This document shows, in pieces, positions 1 to 9,020 of a stretch of DNA of 64,000 nucleotides. A model generated the notes under the pieces. It saw nothing but the letters and a program-made list of their open reading frames with translations, searched no databases and was not told the origin of the DNA. Location of the stretch: contig NZ_JACXXG010000005.1 in assembly GCF_014764705.1 (NCBI RefSeq), positions 124,001 to 188,000 on the forward strand, written 5' to 3'. Within the stretch, counting starts at the first letter, position 1; each line of letters starts with the position of its first letter. Source of the stretch: Stutzerimonas kunmingensis (GTDB lineage Bacteria > Pseudomonadota > Gammaproteobacteria > Pseudomonadales > Pseudomonadaceae). The translations under genes and the position numbers were made by a program.

Positions 1-1
1 C

Positions 2-304
2 TGTGCCAGTGATCCCGCCCCGACAGAACAACTGCGCCTGAGCTCGCAGGCCGTGGCGCAGGCACGCTCCGTAGGCGCAACCGATGCGTACGAGGAGCTG
101 GTGCTGGCCGAAAGCAAGTTGAGCAAGGCCCAGGAGGCACTCGAGGCGGGCGATAATCGCAAAGCCCGGCTGCTGGGCGAGCAGGCGGAGCTGGATGCTC
201 GTCTGGCGGAGAGCAGGGTTCTGAAGGACAAGCGCGAGGCGCAGATCGACGATCTGAATCGTCGCATTCAGCGGCTACGGCAGTTGCTGGGGGAGGCCAG
301 GTGA
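2..304 (+). CDS. DUF4398-type lipoprotein, 5' end cut by window edge
   Basis: This is the C-terminal part of a small coiled-coil envelope protein. The reading frame is open from the first bases, and the first codon in frame is TGT (Cys), followed by Ala-Ser-Asp-Pro. That is what the mature N-terminus of a lipoprotein looks like, so the signal peptide probably lies just outside the window. The remaining ~100 residues are charged, heptad-like and rich in Ala, Glu, Leu and Arg, and end in a basic coiled coil. The stop overlaps the next start (GTGA), so the two genes are translationally coupled. A GTG at 53 could be read as a start, but the frame continues upstream. DUF4398 membership is inferred from the coiled-coil pattern and the OmpA neighbour. 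Partial gene. Confidence 0.75.
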   Translation, partial: CASDPAPTEQLRLSSQAVAQARSVGATDAYEELVLAESKLSKAQEALEAGDNRKARLLGEQAELDARLAESRVLKDKREAQIDDLNRRIQRLRQLLGEAR

Positions 305-1098
305 GAAGTGGATTTGCGATAGCCCTGGCTGGGCTGATACTGGCCGGTTGCTCGACGCCGCAGACCGAGCTCGAATTGAACCGCGCATCTGCGGCGCTGC
401 AACGCATTCAGGCTGACAGTATGGTCCAGCGCAGCGCGCCGAAGGATGTTCAGCGTGCGCTCGAGACGCAGCAACGCGCCGAGCGTTTCAACCAGTACTG
501 GGGGGGCGCCGCCGACGCCCGGCATTACGCCTACCTGAGTCAGCGCTACAGCGAAATCGCCGCGCAGCAGGGTGAGCTGCTGCAGCATCAGGAACAGGTC
601 GCACGCCTGGAGATGGAGCGCGACCGGTTGCGGCGCATGCTGCAGGACGCCAGGTTGATGACCGCCGAGCAACAGGGTCGCTGGCTGGAAGACCAGATGA
701 TGAGCCTGGCTGCCAGCGAAACCGATCGCGGCATGGTCATGACGCTGGGCGACGTGCTATTTCGTGCCGGCAGTGCCGACCTCAGCCACACGGCCAATCG
801 CACCTTGCTCAAGCTGGTGCATTTCCTCCAGCTCAATCCGCAGCGCAAGATTCGCATCGAGGGATACAGCGACAGCCGCGGCGATGCCCAGGAGAATCTC
901 GCGCTGTCACAGGCGCGGGCGCAAACGGTGGCGGATCTGCTGATCAATCTTGGCGTCGCTGCCGAGCGGGTAGAGGTGCGCGGCTATGGTGAGCGCTTTC
1001 CGTTGGCCGAGAACGCCTCGGCACGCGGTCGCGCGCAGAACCGTCGCGTTGAGATCCTGTTCTCCGACGCGGAAGGCAATCTCGGTCCCGACCGTTAG
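301..1098 (+). CDS. OmpA-family lipoprotein with N-terminal coiled coil
   Basis: 265-residue outer-membrane lipoprotein likely to tether the envelope to peptidoglycan. Residues 1-17 form a lipoprotein signal ending in the lipobox LAGC, with Cys17 as the lipidated residue. Residues ~20-130 are a DUF4398-like helical, charged segment. Residues ~145-255 are an OmpA C-terminal peptidoglycan-binding domain with the usual features: FRAGSADLS, IEGYSDSRG, the LSQARA helix and a final NRRVEI strand. The start is a GTG inside the stop region of the preceding gene (4-nt overlap). The paired gene has the same coiled-coil type, so the products may act together. The family is clear; the specific role is unknown. 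Confidence 0.85.
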   Translation: MRSGFAIALAGLILAGCSTPQTELELNRASAALQRIQADSMVQRSAPKDVQRALETQQRAERFNQYWGGAADARHYAYLSQRYSEIAAQQGELLQHQEQVARLEMERDRLRRMLQDARLMTAEQQGRWLEDQMMSLAASETDRGMVMTLGDVLFRAGSADLSHTANRTLLKLVHFLQLNPQRKIRIEGYSDSRGDAQENLALSQARAQTVADLLINLGVAAERVEVRGYGERFPLAENASARGRAQNRRVEILFSDAEGNLGPDR

Positions 1099-1208
1099 TC
1101 GCGCGGCCATCTGAGCAGACTGTTTCGCCTAGACGTGACCTAACTGTATTGGTCTGGGTCTCCAGCAGTGCGCTACTGTTACGGTTCAGTTGGCAGGAGA
1201 CCGGCGAG

Positions 1209-2639
1209 ATGACCAATCTGTTGCTCTATCAGCGCATTGCCCAGCAGCTTGCCGAAGATATTCGGCGCGGCGTATATCGCCCCGGTGAGCGCGTGCCGTC
1301 GGTACGCAAGATGAGCCGACAGCTGAGTGTCAGCCACGCCACGGTGTTGCAGGCGTACGCCAATCTCGAAGATCAGGGCATGATCCGTGCGCGCCCGCAG
1401 TCCGGCTTCTACGTCCACCAGACGCCCGTACTCACTGCGCCGACGCCGGATATTGCCCAGGTCGAGCGGCCGAAACTGGTCACCCGCAGCAGCATCATCA
1501 ATCAGGTGCTCAGCGAGTCGCGCCGTGAGGGGCTGATTCCGCTGGGCGCGGCCGTGCCGCATGTGGATTATCTGCCGGTGCGGGCGTTGCACCAGCAGTT
1601 GGCCAAGGTCACGCGGTTTCACAGCCCTCGGGCATTCAGCTACATGTTCAGCCCGGGCTACGAGCCTCTGCGCCGCCAGGTGGCGATTCGCATGCGCGAT
1701 GCCGGTGTGGTGGTGGATTCGAGCGAGATCGTCATCACCCACGGCTGCGTCGACGCGCTGCAGATGTCACTGCGGGTCCTGACCAAGCCGGGCGATCTCA
1801 TCGCCGCCGAGTCGCCGACCTATTACGGCTTGCTTCAACTGGCCGATCTGCTCGGACTGAAGGTCATCGAGATCCCCAGCGACCCGGATACCGGAATGAG
1901 CCTTGAGGCGCTGCAGCTTGCGGCAGGGCAGTGGCCGATCAAGGCCCTGGTGCTGACCGCGCGCCTGAGTAATCCGCTGGGCGTGAGCATGCCTGACCAC
2001 CGGCAGAAGCAGCTGCTGAGCCTGGCGGCGCGTTTCGACATCCAGATCGTCGAGGACGATATCTATGGCGAACTGATGTTCGACCAGGGCCAGTACAAGG
2101 CGCTCAAGTCCAATGATCGGGACGGACGTGTCATCTACTGTTCCAGCTTTTCCAAGACGCTTTCGCCGGGGGTGCGGATCGGTTGGGTCATCGCCGGGCG
2201 CCATCAGGCCGAGATCGAGCGCCTGCAGACCTTCAGCACCCATTCGGCGTGCAGCGTCACTCAGATGGGTGTGGCGGCTTATCTGGAGAACGGGGGTTAC
2301 GATCGACACCTGCGTGCCATCCGCCAGGAGTACCGCAAGAATCTCAGCGCGTTTCAGCTGGCGGTACAGCGCTACTTCCCGGAAGGCACACAGATGACGC
2401 GCCCCAAGGGCAACTTCATCCTCTGGGTCAGCCTGCCGGTGCGGGTCAATACCCAGGACCTGCACGTCAGGGCGCTGGAGCGGGGGATCAGCATCGCGCC
2501 GGGACTGATCTTCAGCAACACTGAACAATTCAACCACTGCATTCGTCTCAACTGTGGGCTGCCCTGGAATAACGAGACCGAGCGGGCGCTGCGGACACTC
2601 GGGCAGCTGGCTTCGGAACTGTGCCGGGATGCCCAGTAG
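1209..2639 (+). CDS. MocR-type GntR/aminotransferase-fold transcriptional regulator
   Basis: 476-residue PLP-dependent regulator. Residues ~1-72 are a GntR winged helix (RPGERVPSVRKMS, then SHATVLQAYANLEDQG). The rest is a fold-type I aminotransferase domain with the PLP-lysine context SSFSKTLSPGVRIGW. MocR proteins sense amino-compound or vitamin-B6-linked ligands and usually control an adjacent gene. No obvious metabolic target lies beside this one; the next gene is a small lipoprotein. I chose the ATG at 1209 because an AGGAGA Shine-Dalgarno sits 8 nt upstream. A GTG at 1149 would add 20 residues without a ribosome site. The regulator class is firm; ligand and targets are unknown. Confidence 0.85.
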   Translation: MTNLLLYQRIAQQLAEDIRRGVYRPGERVPSVRKMSRQLSVSHATVLQAYANLEDQGMIRARPQSGFYVHQTPVLTAPTPDIAQVERPKLVTRSSIINQVLSESRREGLIPLGAAVPHVDYLPVRALHQQLAKVTRFHSPRAFSYMFSPGYEPLRRQVAIRMRDAGVVVDSSEIVITHGCVDALQMSLRVLTKPGDLIAAESPTYYGLLQLADLLGLKVIEIPSDPDTGMSLEALQLAAGQWPIKALVLTARLSNPLGVSMPDHRQKQLLSLAARFDIQIVEDDIYGELMFDQGQYKALKSNDRDGRVIYCSSFSKTLSPGVRIGWVIAGRHQAEIERLQTFSTHSACSVTQMGVAAYLENGGYDRHLRAIRQEYRKNLSAFQLAVQRYFPEGTQMTRPKGNFILWVSLPVRVNTQDLHVRALERGISIAPGLIFSNTEQFNHCIRLNCGLPWNNETERALRTLGQLASELCRDAQ

Positions 2640-2671
2640 CGCCCCAACCTGCCGCTGTAAGGAGCGATCGG

Positions 2672-3193
2672 ATGCGAAGGCCGCTGTTGTTATTGCTGTC
2701 GTTGGCCTTGCTGGGGGGATGCGGGGACGACGAATCGACTTCATCGCGTGCGCCCGCGCCGGTCGAGCAGCTCTCTGAACCGGAGAGTATCGTCGAGCAG
2801 GAAGAGGTGCCGCCTGATCTCGATATTGAGCTGGCGCCAATCGAAGAAACCTCCGATGCCGAGCCGCCGGAGGTGGAGATCAGCCTGCCCGAACCCGTTC
2901 CCGAGGACGAGGCGCCTGCCCCGGCGCCGCAGCCATCGACGGCCAAGCGCTCCACGCCGCCGCCAGCGAAGGTCGAACTGCCCGAGCCGGAACTCGATCT
3001 GCGCTTGCCCGAGGAACTGGTCGAGGAGCTGGCGCCAGGGCCGGGTGATGAATCGATGCGGCTGTTACCGCCGCTTTTCGAGGGTGGCGGGCCGTCGCGA
3101 TCGATGCAGATCGGCGGCCGGCTGATTTCCGGCGAGGCAGAAGACGAGGAGCTCATCGAGGGCGCGGAGATTCGCCTCGAATTCAAGCGCTGA
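2672..3193 (+). CDS. acidic, proline-rich lipoprotein of unknown function
   Basis: 173 residues beginning with a Leu-rich lipoprotein signal and the lipobox LGGC (Cys17). The mature part is strongly acidic, full of Glu-Pro and Pro-Glu runs with a short basic patch (AKRST), and ends in a more ordered stretch with regular Gly and charged residues (~residues 130-173). There are no recognisable catalytic motifs. A TAAGGAG ribosome site precedes the ATG at 2672. It lies 32 nt after the MocR gene on the same strand and could be co-transcribed. It looks like a low-complexity periplasmic spacer, but I do not recognise the family. Confidence 0.7.
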   Translation: MRRPLLLLLSLALLGGCGDDESTSSRAPAPVEQLSEPESIVEQEEVPPDLDIELAPIEETSDAEPPEVEISLPEPVPEDEAPAPAPQPSTAKRSTPPPAKVELPEPELDLRLPEELVEELAPGPGDESMRLLPPLFEGGGPSRSMQIGGRLISGEAEDEELIEGAEIRLEFKR

Positions 3194-3220
3194 GGTGCAT
3201 GCGTTCGCCGGTCCTGCGCT

Positions 3221-5788
3221 TTAGTCCCTGGCTGGCAGCAGCGATAGCAGCCGCTGCAGTTCATCGGCCGGCATCGGGTGGCTCATGTGGAAGCCTTGCA
3301 CCTCGGTGCAGCCGTCGTCTTTCAGCAGCCGCAGCTGTTCCTCGGTTTCCACGCCCTCGGCCGTCACGCGCATCTGCAGGCCGCGGCCCAGTTCGATCAA
3401 GGCGCGTACGATCGAATGATCTTCCATCGACTGCCCGATACCGGCGACGAAGCTGTTGTCGATCTTTATCACATCGAAGGGGTAGTGGCGCAGGCTGGTC
3501 AGCGACGAGTAGCCCGTGCCGAAGTCATCCACGGCCAGGTGTACGCCGAGCGCCTTGATCCGCTTGAGCTGGTCCAGCGTGCCCTGCGTTTCCCGTAGCA
3601 GTGCACTCTCGGTAACCTCCAGCTCCAGCCGCTTGCCTGGCAGATCGTTCTCGCCGAGTGCCTGGGCTATCTCGTCGAGTAGCCGATCATCATGCAGCTG
3701 CAATGGCGAGAGGTTGACCGAGACGACCGTATCGCCTGGCCAGCGGGTCGCCTGGCTGCAGGCCTGATGCAGTACCCAGCGCCCGAGTGGAATGATCAGT
3801 CCGGTATCTTCGGCCAGTGGAATGAACTGCTCTGGCAGTAGCAGCCCACGCTCGGGGTGATTCCAGCGCACCAGTGCCTCGGCGCCGATGATCTGCATGC
3901 CGTGGCTCAGGTAGCGCGGCTGGTAGTAGACCTCCAGCTGCTGCTCGGCAATCGCGACGCGCAGTGCCTCTTCGCGCTGGAGCCGCTCGTGCAGCCGCTG
4001 ATCCATCTCGCGGCCATAGGCACGCCAGGTTCCCCGGCCTGCATCCTTTGCCTGGTAGAGCGCAATGTCGGCGCAACGCAGCAGTTCGTTGGCCTGGTTG
4101 GCATCGTCGGGCGCCAGGGCTACGCCGATGCTGGCGCCGATATTGATCTGCTGATCCTCGTAGACGAAGGGCGCGCTGATTGCCTCGATGATGCGGTTGC
4201 AGAGACGGTCGATATCGGTGTCTTCGCTCATCCGGTGGAGCGCGACGACGAACTCGTCACCGCCCAGCCGCGCCACGAGGTCGCCGTCGCGGGTGTGTTG
4301 GCGCAGGCGGGATGCCACGCCGATCAGTACTTCGTCGCCAGCGGCGTGACCGAGGGTGTCATTCACCGGTTTGAAGCGGTCCAGGTCGATGTAGAGCAGT
4401 GTCAGCGCCGAGCCGCTACGAAGCGCCGCCAGATTCTGATCCAGGTAGTCGCGCAGCCGGCTGCGGTTGGGCAGGCCGGTCAGGGCATCGTGCTGAGAGA
4501 GGTACTGAACGCGAGCCTGCGCCTTGGTTTCCTCGGTGATGTCGCTAGCGGTGCCGCGATAGCCGACCAGCTTGTCGTCCTGATGGATGGCGCGGGCAGC
4601 CAGCCGGCAGAAACGCTCGCAGCCATCGGCGGCACGATAGCTGCTGCGCAGTGGTGCGACCTGTGGTGCCTGGAGCCAGTTCTGCAGCGCAGCACTGTCG
4701 CTGATCAACAGTTCCAGCAACGGGCGGCCCAGCCACTGGCTGGATTCGTGTCCGGTGATCTGGCGAAAGCGATTGGAAAGAAAGGTCAGCCGAGCTTGCG
4801 CGTCGGTTTCCCAGATCCAGTCGGAAGCGGCCTCGGCGACATCGCGAAAGCGCTCTTCGCTATCCGCCAGTGCGCTGCGACTGGCGGCCAGCCTTGCATA
4901 GCTGATGTCGAGCAAGTGCAGGCTGCGCAAGGCATGGCGAATGAGCAACCAGGCGAGCAGCCCCAGCCCCAGGGCCACGGCCGCGAGGATTGGCAGGGTA
5001 ACCCACAGCAGCAGGCGCCCCGGCTGCGCCGGCGTCCAGGTGAGCTGAATGGTCGAACCATCCTCCAGCAGTCGCTCGATGCGCGGATCATCGGTTGGTG
5101 TCGAGTCGGGAGCCAGGCGCAGGCGCTCGATCGCATACTGCTCACCAATCTCCGCCAGCCGCTCGGCATCCAGCAGGTCGACAAACAGCAGAATCGACGC
5201 CGGACCTTCGTCCTCGTCGATATCCGTACCACCGGTGGTCAGCGTGGCTGCAGCGACCAGCGCCGGCTGACCGTCAGCCCAGAGCAAAGCGGAGACGCCC
5301 GATTCCTCCTCGACAGCTTCCCGGGCTCGCGCCAACAGTTACGCTAAACCGTGCTGGAGAAACACGAAACCGTCGATCGTCTGCAGTTCGCCGCTAACCA
5401 CGGAATAGGCCGTATCGCCTGCCGAAGTGATGACCAGCACCGCTTCGTAGCCGAAGTCCTTGTACAGGGACGGGCCTAGGTTGGCCTGGGTAAAGGCCCA
5501 GTCGAGATCGACCTGGCTGTTTAGGTGCGCGTAGGCATCACCCCAGAATGCATAGTCGACGATGGAGCGGTTCATCGAGTCGCGCTGTGCTTGTAGCGCC
5601 TTGCCTGCGAGGAAATGGCTTTGTCGCAGCGCATCCTGATCGATGCGTCTGGCGATATGGATCAGCGCAGCGGCAGCCACAACGAGGGCGATCACCAGCA
5701 GCGAGACCATGCCAGGAAGAATACGGCGAGCGAAGATCAATCTGGCCTTCGGTTTGACCGGGCCATCAGCGGGAGGGGGCGTTTGCAT
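3221..5788 (-). pseudogene. CHASE4-PAS-GGDEF-EAL membrane protein interrupted by an in-frame TAA
   Basis: This encodes a membrane-bound c-di-GMP enzyme read on the minus strand from ATG 5788 (AGGA 8 nt upstream). The order is TM helix (ARRILPGMVSLLV onward), periplasmic CHASE4 domain (FWGDAYAHLNS motif), second TM (GRLLLWVTLPILAAV), PAS, GGDEF with the intact motif RLGGDEF, and EAL with intact AEALVRW. The codon at 5341-5339 is TAA, in frame on both sides: the residues before are QHGLA and those after are LLARAREAVEEE, and both belong to CHASE4. Both catalytic motifs therefore survive in a 3' part that has only a TTG (5335) close behind the stop. Either this is a true nonsense mutation or a one-base sequence error. 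The alternative of two separate genes is unlikely because one domain spans the break. Confidence 0.8.
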
Positions 5789-5910
5789 GAGGGATTCCTG
5801 CCAGCACTGCATTGAAACGCGGCAATGGCGGCATGGTGCCACTGCCGTTCGGCAAAATCATCGTAAATAGCAGCGGGCTGCCGGGCCGAACTGCTGCGTC
5901 GGGCGGGCGT

Positions 5911-6078
5911 TCAGCGGTCGCGGGAGTCCTGCGCGTCCGCCTCGTCGTTGCGTTGAGCGATGCGCTTTTTCTGTTCTTCGGTCAGGGGAATCTTCTTTGC
6001 CGTCGAGCGCAGCATCAGCAGGCTACCGACGATCGAGCCCAGCGCGACGAGCAGAATAAGCCAGAAATACCAGGGCAT
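5911..6078 (-). CDS. small DUF2897-type single-pass membrane protein
   Basis: 55-residue protein. An N-terminal hydrophobic helix (MPWYFWLILLVALGSIVG, ~residues 1-23) is followed by a short basic, charged tail rich in Lys, Arg, Glu and Asp (KKIPLTEEQKKR) ending in DSRDR. Start ATG 6078 is preceded by a strong GGAGG on the minus strand. Size, single TM and the TEEQKKRIA tail fit the DUF2897 family of pseudomonads, where it lies beside pyrF. Function unknown. It is divergent from pyrF across ~165 nt. Confidence 0.75.
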   Translation of the reverse strand: MPWYFWLILLVALGSIVGSLLMLRSTAKKIPLTEEQKKRIAQRNDEADAQDSRDR

Positions 6079-6244
6079 GTTTTTCCTCCGGGCGGTTGGG
6101 CGGCAGTGACGAGCCGCACTCTACGTGGCTGCGTCAGGGTGGTCACTATCGGCGTTGCGATAGCTATTCTGACCCCGCAGGGAGGCTTTCGTCGCGCGTG
6201 GTGTTTTCTGCGACAATGCGCGCCGACTTTTCCGAGGACGTGTC

Positions 6245-6940
6245 ATGACCTGCCAGACTCCGATTATCGTAGCGCTCGATTTCCCCTCCCGCGATGCTGC
6301 TTTGGCATTGGCGCGCCAGCTCGATCCGCGGCTTTGCCGGGTCAAGGTCGGCAAGGAGCTGTTCACGCGTTGCGGTCCGGCGGTGGTCGAGGCGTTGCAG
6401 GGAATGGGCTTCGAGGTGTTTCTCGACCTCAAGTTTCACGATATCCCTAACACCACCGCGATGGCGGTGAAGGCCGCTGCCGAGCTGGGTGTGTGGATGG
6501 TCAACGTGCACTGCTCCGGCGGTCTGCGGATGATGGCGGTCTGCCGTGACACGCTTTCTGGCATGGCCGGACCCACGCCGCTGCTGATTGGTGTCACCGT
6601 GCTGACCAGCATGGAGCAGGACGATCTCGCTGGCATCGGTCTGGATATCGCACCGCAGGAGCAGGTGCTGCGGCTGGCCGGGCTGGCTGCGCAGGCTGGG
6701 CTGGATGGACTGGTCTGTTCGGCGCAGGAGGCAGTTCCGCTCAAGGCGCAGTTCCCGGCGCTACAGCTGGTCACACCGGGCATTCGTCCGGCCGGCAGTG
6801 CGCAGGACGATCAGCGCCGCATCCTGACTCCGGCCCAGGCCATGGCTGCAGGCTCCGATTATCTGGTGATCGGCCGGCCGATCGCGCAGGCAGCCGATCC
6901 GGCGCAAGCGCTGGCAGCCGTGGTGGCCGAGCTGGCATGA
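6245..6940 (+). CDS. pyrF: orotidine 5'-phosphate decarboxylase
   Basis: 231-residue cytosolic enzyme that decarboxylates OMP to UMP in the last step of de novo pyrimidine synthesis. The catalytic DxKxxD array is visible as Asp61, Lys63 and Asp66 in [11 protein letters not shown], with the upstream KVGKE loop (Lys34) and Asp12 of ALDF. The C-terminal phosphate-binding segment (TPGIRP; later DYLVIGRPI) is intact. Length is typical for the short bacterial form. A bidirectional terminator follows immediately, separating it from the convergent reductase gene. Confidence 0.97.
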   Translation: MTCQTPIIVALDFPSRDAALALARQLDPRLCRVKVGKELFTRCGPAVVEALQGMGFEVFLDLKFHDIPNTTAMAVKAAAELGVWMVNVHCSGGLRMMAVCRDTLSGMAGPTPLLIGVTVLTSMEQDDLAGIGLDIAPQEQVLRLAGLAAQAGLDGLVCSAQEAVPLKAQFPALQLVTPGIRPAGSAQDDQRRILTPAQAMAAGSDYLVIGRPIAQAADPAQALAAVVAELA

Positions 6941-6942
6941 CG

Positions 6943-6975
6943 AAAAAAGGCTGGGCCTCACGGCTCAGCCTTTTT
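6943..6975. terminator. bidirectional Rho-independent terminator after pyrF
   Basis: A stem formed by GGCTG-GGCC and GGCT-CAGCC (one G-T wobble), loop TCAC, is flanked by A6 on the left and T5 on the right. It works in both directions between convergent pyrF and the CurA-type gene. Confidence 0.88.
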
Positions 6976-6991
6976 CGCAGCGGGCAGTTGC

Positions 6992-7996
6992 TCAGCTGAC
7001 CTTGAGCACCAGCTTGCCGAAGTTGCCGCCGGTGAACAGCTTCATCAGCGTGTCCGGGAAGGTCTGCAGTCCCTCGATGATGTCTTCCTTGCTCTTGAGC
7101 TGGCCGCTCGCGAGCCATTCGGCCATGTCGCGCATCGCCTCGGGATAGCGAGTGACATAGTCAGTCACCACCATGCCTTCCATTCGCGCGCGGTTGACCA
7201 GCAGCGAAAGGTAGTTGGACGGGCCCTTCACCGCCTCCTTGTTGTTGTACTGGCTGATGGCGCCGCAGATCACCACTCGCGCGCCGACGCTGATGCGCTG
7301 CAGCACCGTATCCAGGATGTCGCCGCCAACGTTGTCGAAGTACACGTCCACGCCTTTCGGGCATTCGCGCTTCAAGCCAGCGGCCAGATCTTCGTTCTTG
7401 TAATCGATGGCGCCATCGAAGCCGAGCTTCTCAGTGAGGAAGCGGCACTTGTCAGCACCGCCGGCGATGCCCACGACGCGACAGCCTTTGATCTTGGCGA
7501 TCTGCCCGGCAATGCTGCCGACCGCGCCGGCGGCGCCGGAGATCACCACGGTCTCGCCGGCCTTGGGCTGGCCGACCGCGAGCAGCGCAAAGTAGGCGGT
7601 CATGCCGGTCATGCCCAGCGCGGACAGGTAACGCGGCAGCGGAGCCTGTTGCGGGTCGACCTTGTAGAAACCCTTCGGCTCGCCGAGGTAGTACGCCTGC
7701 ACGCCCAGCGCACCGTTTACATAGTCGCCTTCCTTGTAGTCAGGATGCTGCGAGGCAATCACCTTGCCGACACCGAGAGCGCGCATTACTTCGCCGATGC
7801 CCACAGGTGGAATGTAGGACTTGGCATCGTTCATCCAGCCGCGCATGGCTGGGTCTATGGACAGGTATTCGACCTTGACCAGAATCTGATTGGGGTCAGG
7901 CTCGCTCACCGGCTTCTCGACGTAGTCGAAGGTCTCCCGGGTCGGCGCACCGATCGGCCGCTGGGCTAGCAGGAATTGCTGGTTGAGCAGGGTCAT
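6992..7996 (-). CDS. NADP-dependent MDR-family oxidoreductase (CurA / leukotriene B4 dehydrogenase type)
   Basis: 334-residue zinc-independent medium-chain reductase. Features are an N-terminal catalytic domain with IDPAMRGWM (residues ~48-54), a Rossmann nucleotide site AAGAVGS at 155-161, and the family signature YFDNVGG later in the protein. Such enzymes reduce alpha,beta-unsaturated carbonyls (curcumin, alkenals, prostaglandin-like compounds) using NADPH; the actual substrate here is not determinable. The start at 7996 (MTLLNQQF) matches the family N-terminus; a longer upstream frame has no coding character. It converges on pyrF across a shared terminator. Confidence 0.88.
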   Translation of the reverse strand: MTLLNQQFLLAQRPIGAPTRETFDYVEKPVSEPDPNQILVKVEYLSIDPAMRGWMNDAKSYIPPVGIGEVMRALGVGKVIASQHPDYKEGDYVNGALGVQAYYLGEPKGFYKVDPQQAPLPRYLSALGMTGMTAYFALLAVGQPKAGETVVISGAAGAVGSIAGQIAKIKGCRVVGIAGGADKCRFLTEKLGFDGAIDYKNEDLAAGLKRECPKGVDVYFDNVGGDILDTVLQRISVGARVVICGAISQYNNKEAVKGPSNYLSLLVNRARMEGMVVTDYVTRYPEAMRDMAEWLASGQLKSKEDIIEGLQTFPDTLMKLFTGGNFGKLVLKVS

Positions 7997-8213
7997 GGAA
8001 TAAGCCTCGTGTTTGCGAAAGGTTTGGTTTAGCCCGGCCAGCGCCGCGCCGCAAGCTACGTCAGCAGGCTGGAATGAACGGGCATCCAGTTCGGTGATAT
8101 GACCGTGCCGGCAGTTAAATGCGCGAGCGCATAGCGGTATAAGTTCGACCGGGAAGCCTTGTGCGGTCATTTTGCGGGCGCAAGGTGAGTCGAATTCTTC
8201 GGGAAGAACAATC

Positions 8214-8975
8214 ATGAGCATGACATTCTCCGGGCAGGTTGCCCTGGTTACCGGCGCAGCAGCAGGAATCGGTCGCGCCACCGCGCAGGCGTTCGCCGAG
8301 CAGGGCCTCAAGGTGGTGCTGGCCGACATCGACGAAGCGGGCATCCGCGACGGCGCAGAAAGCATTCGTGCTGCTGGCGGCCAGGCGATCGCCGTGCGCT
8401 GCGACGTCACGCGCGATGCGGAGGTCAAGGCGCTCATTGAGCAGACGCTGGCGCAGTACGGGCGGCTCGATTACGCCTTCAACAATGCCGGCATCGAGAT
8501 CGAGCAGGGACGCCTGGCCGAAGGCAGCGAGGCGGAGTTCGACGCGATCATGGGCGTCAACGTCAAGGGTGTCTGGCTGTGCATGAAGCACCAGCTGCCG
8601 GTCATGCTGGCGCAGGGTGGTGGCGCTATCGTCAACACCGCGTCCGTTGCGGGTCTCGGTGCTGCGCCGAAGATGAGCATCTACGCGGCATCCAAGCATG
8701 CGGTGATCGGCCTGACCAAGTCGGCAGCGATCGAGTACGCCAAGAAGCAGATTCGCGTGAATGCGGTATGCCCGGCGGTGATCGACACCGACATGTTCCG
8801 CCGTGCCTACGAGGCCGACCCGCGCAAGGCGGAGTTCGCTGCGGCCATGCACCCAGTCGGGCGCATCGGCAAGGTCGAAGAGATTGCCGCCGCGGTGCTG
8901 TACCTGTGCAGCGACAGCGCCGCCTTCACTACCGGTCATGCGCTGGCGGTAGATGGCGGGGCGACGGCGATCTGA
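8214..8975 (+). CDS. short-chain dehydrogenase/reductase
   Basis: 253-residue classical SDR. It has the cofactor motif TGAAAGIG (residues 13-20), acidic Asp38 after the second strand (ADIDE), which favours NAD(H), structural NNAG at 90-93, and the catalytic Ser144, Tyr157 and Lys161 (YAASK). Length and C-terminus (TGHALAVDGG) are standard. The ATG at 8214 gives the usual short N-terminus before the first strand; a second in-frame ATG lies two codons on. The substrate cannot be told from sequence. It is divergent from the CurA-type gene and convergent with the BenE gene. Confidence 0.88.
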   Translation: MSMTFSGQVALVTGAAAGIGRATAQAFAEQGLKVVLADIDEAGIRDGAESIRAAGGQAIAVRCDVTRDAEVKALIEQTLAQYGRLDYAFNNAGIEIEQGRLAEGSEAEFDAIMGVNVKGVWLCMKHQLPVMLAQGGGAIVNTASVAGLGAAPKMSIYAASKHAVIGLTKSAAIEYAKKQIRVNAVCPAVIDTDMFRRAYEADPRKAEFAAAMHPVGRIGKVEEIAAAVLYLCSDSAAFTTGHALAVDGGATAI

Positions 8976-8981
8976 CGGCGC

Positions 8982-9003
8982 GCCCGGCGCTGTCTGGCCG
9001 GGC
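8982..9003. terminator. perfect 7-bp hairpin between convergent SDR and benE-type genes
   Basis: GCCCGGC and GCCGGGC flank an 8-nt loop in the 45-nt gap between two converging genes. There is no real T run (ACCCCTTT follows), so termination is plausible but unproven. Confidence 0.35.
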
Positions 9004-9020
9004 ACCCCTTTCAGCGCCGC

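Noticed and set aside
5333..5335. TTG as a genuine start for a separate GGDEF-EAL gene
   Set aside because: It lies inside the CHASE4 domain, has no ribosome site, and the sequence on both sides of the TAA is one domain in one frame.
3857..5347. 496-codon open frame antisense to the GGDEF-EAL gene
   Set aside because: The opposite strand has intact PAS, GGDEF and EAL motifs; this frame has none.
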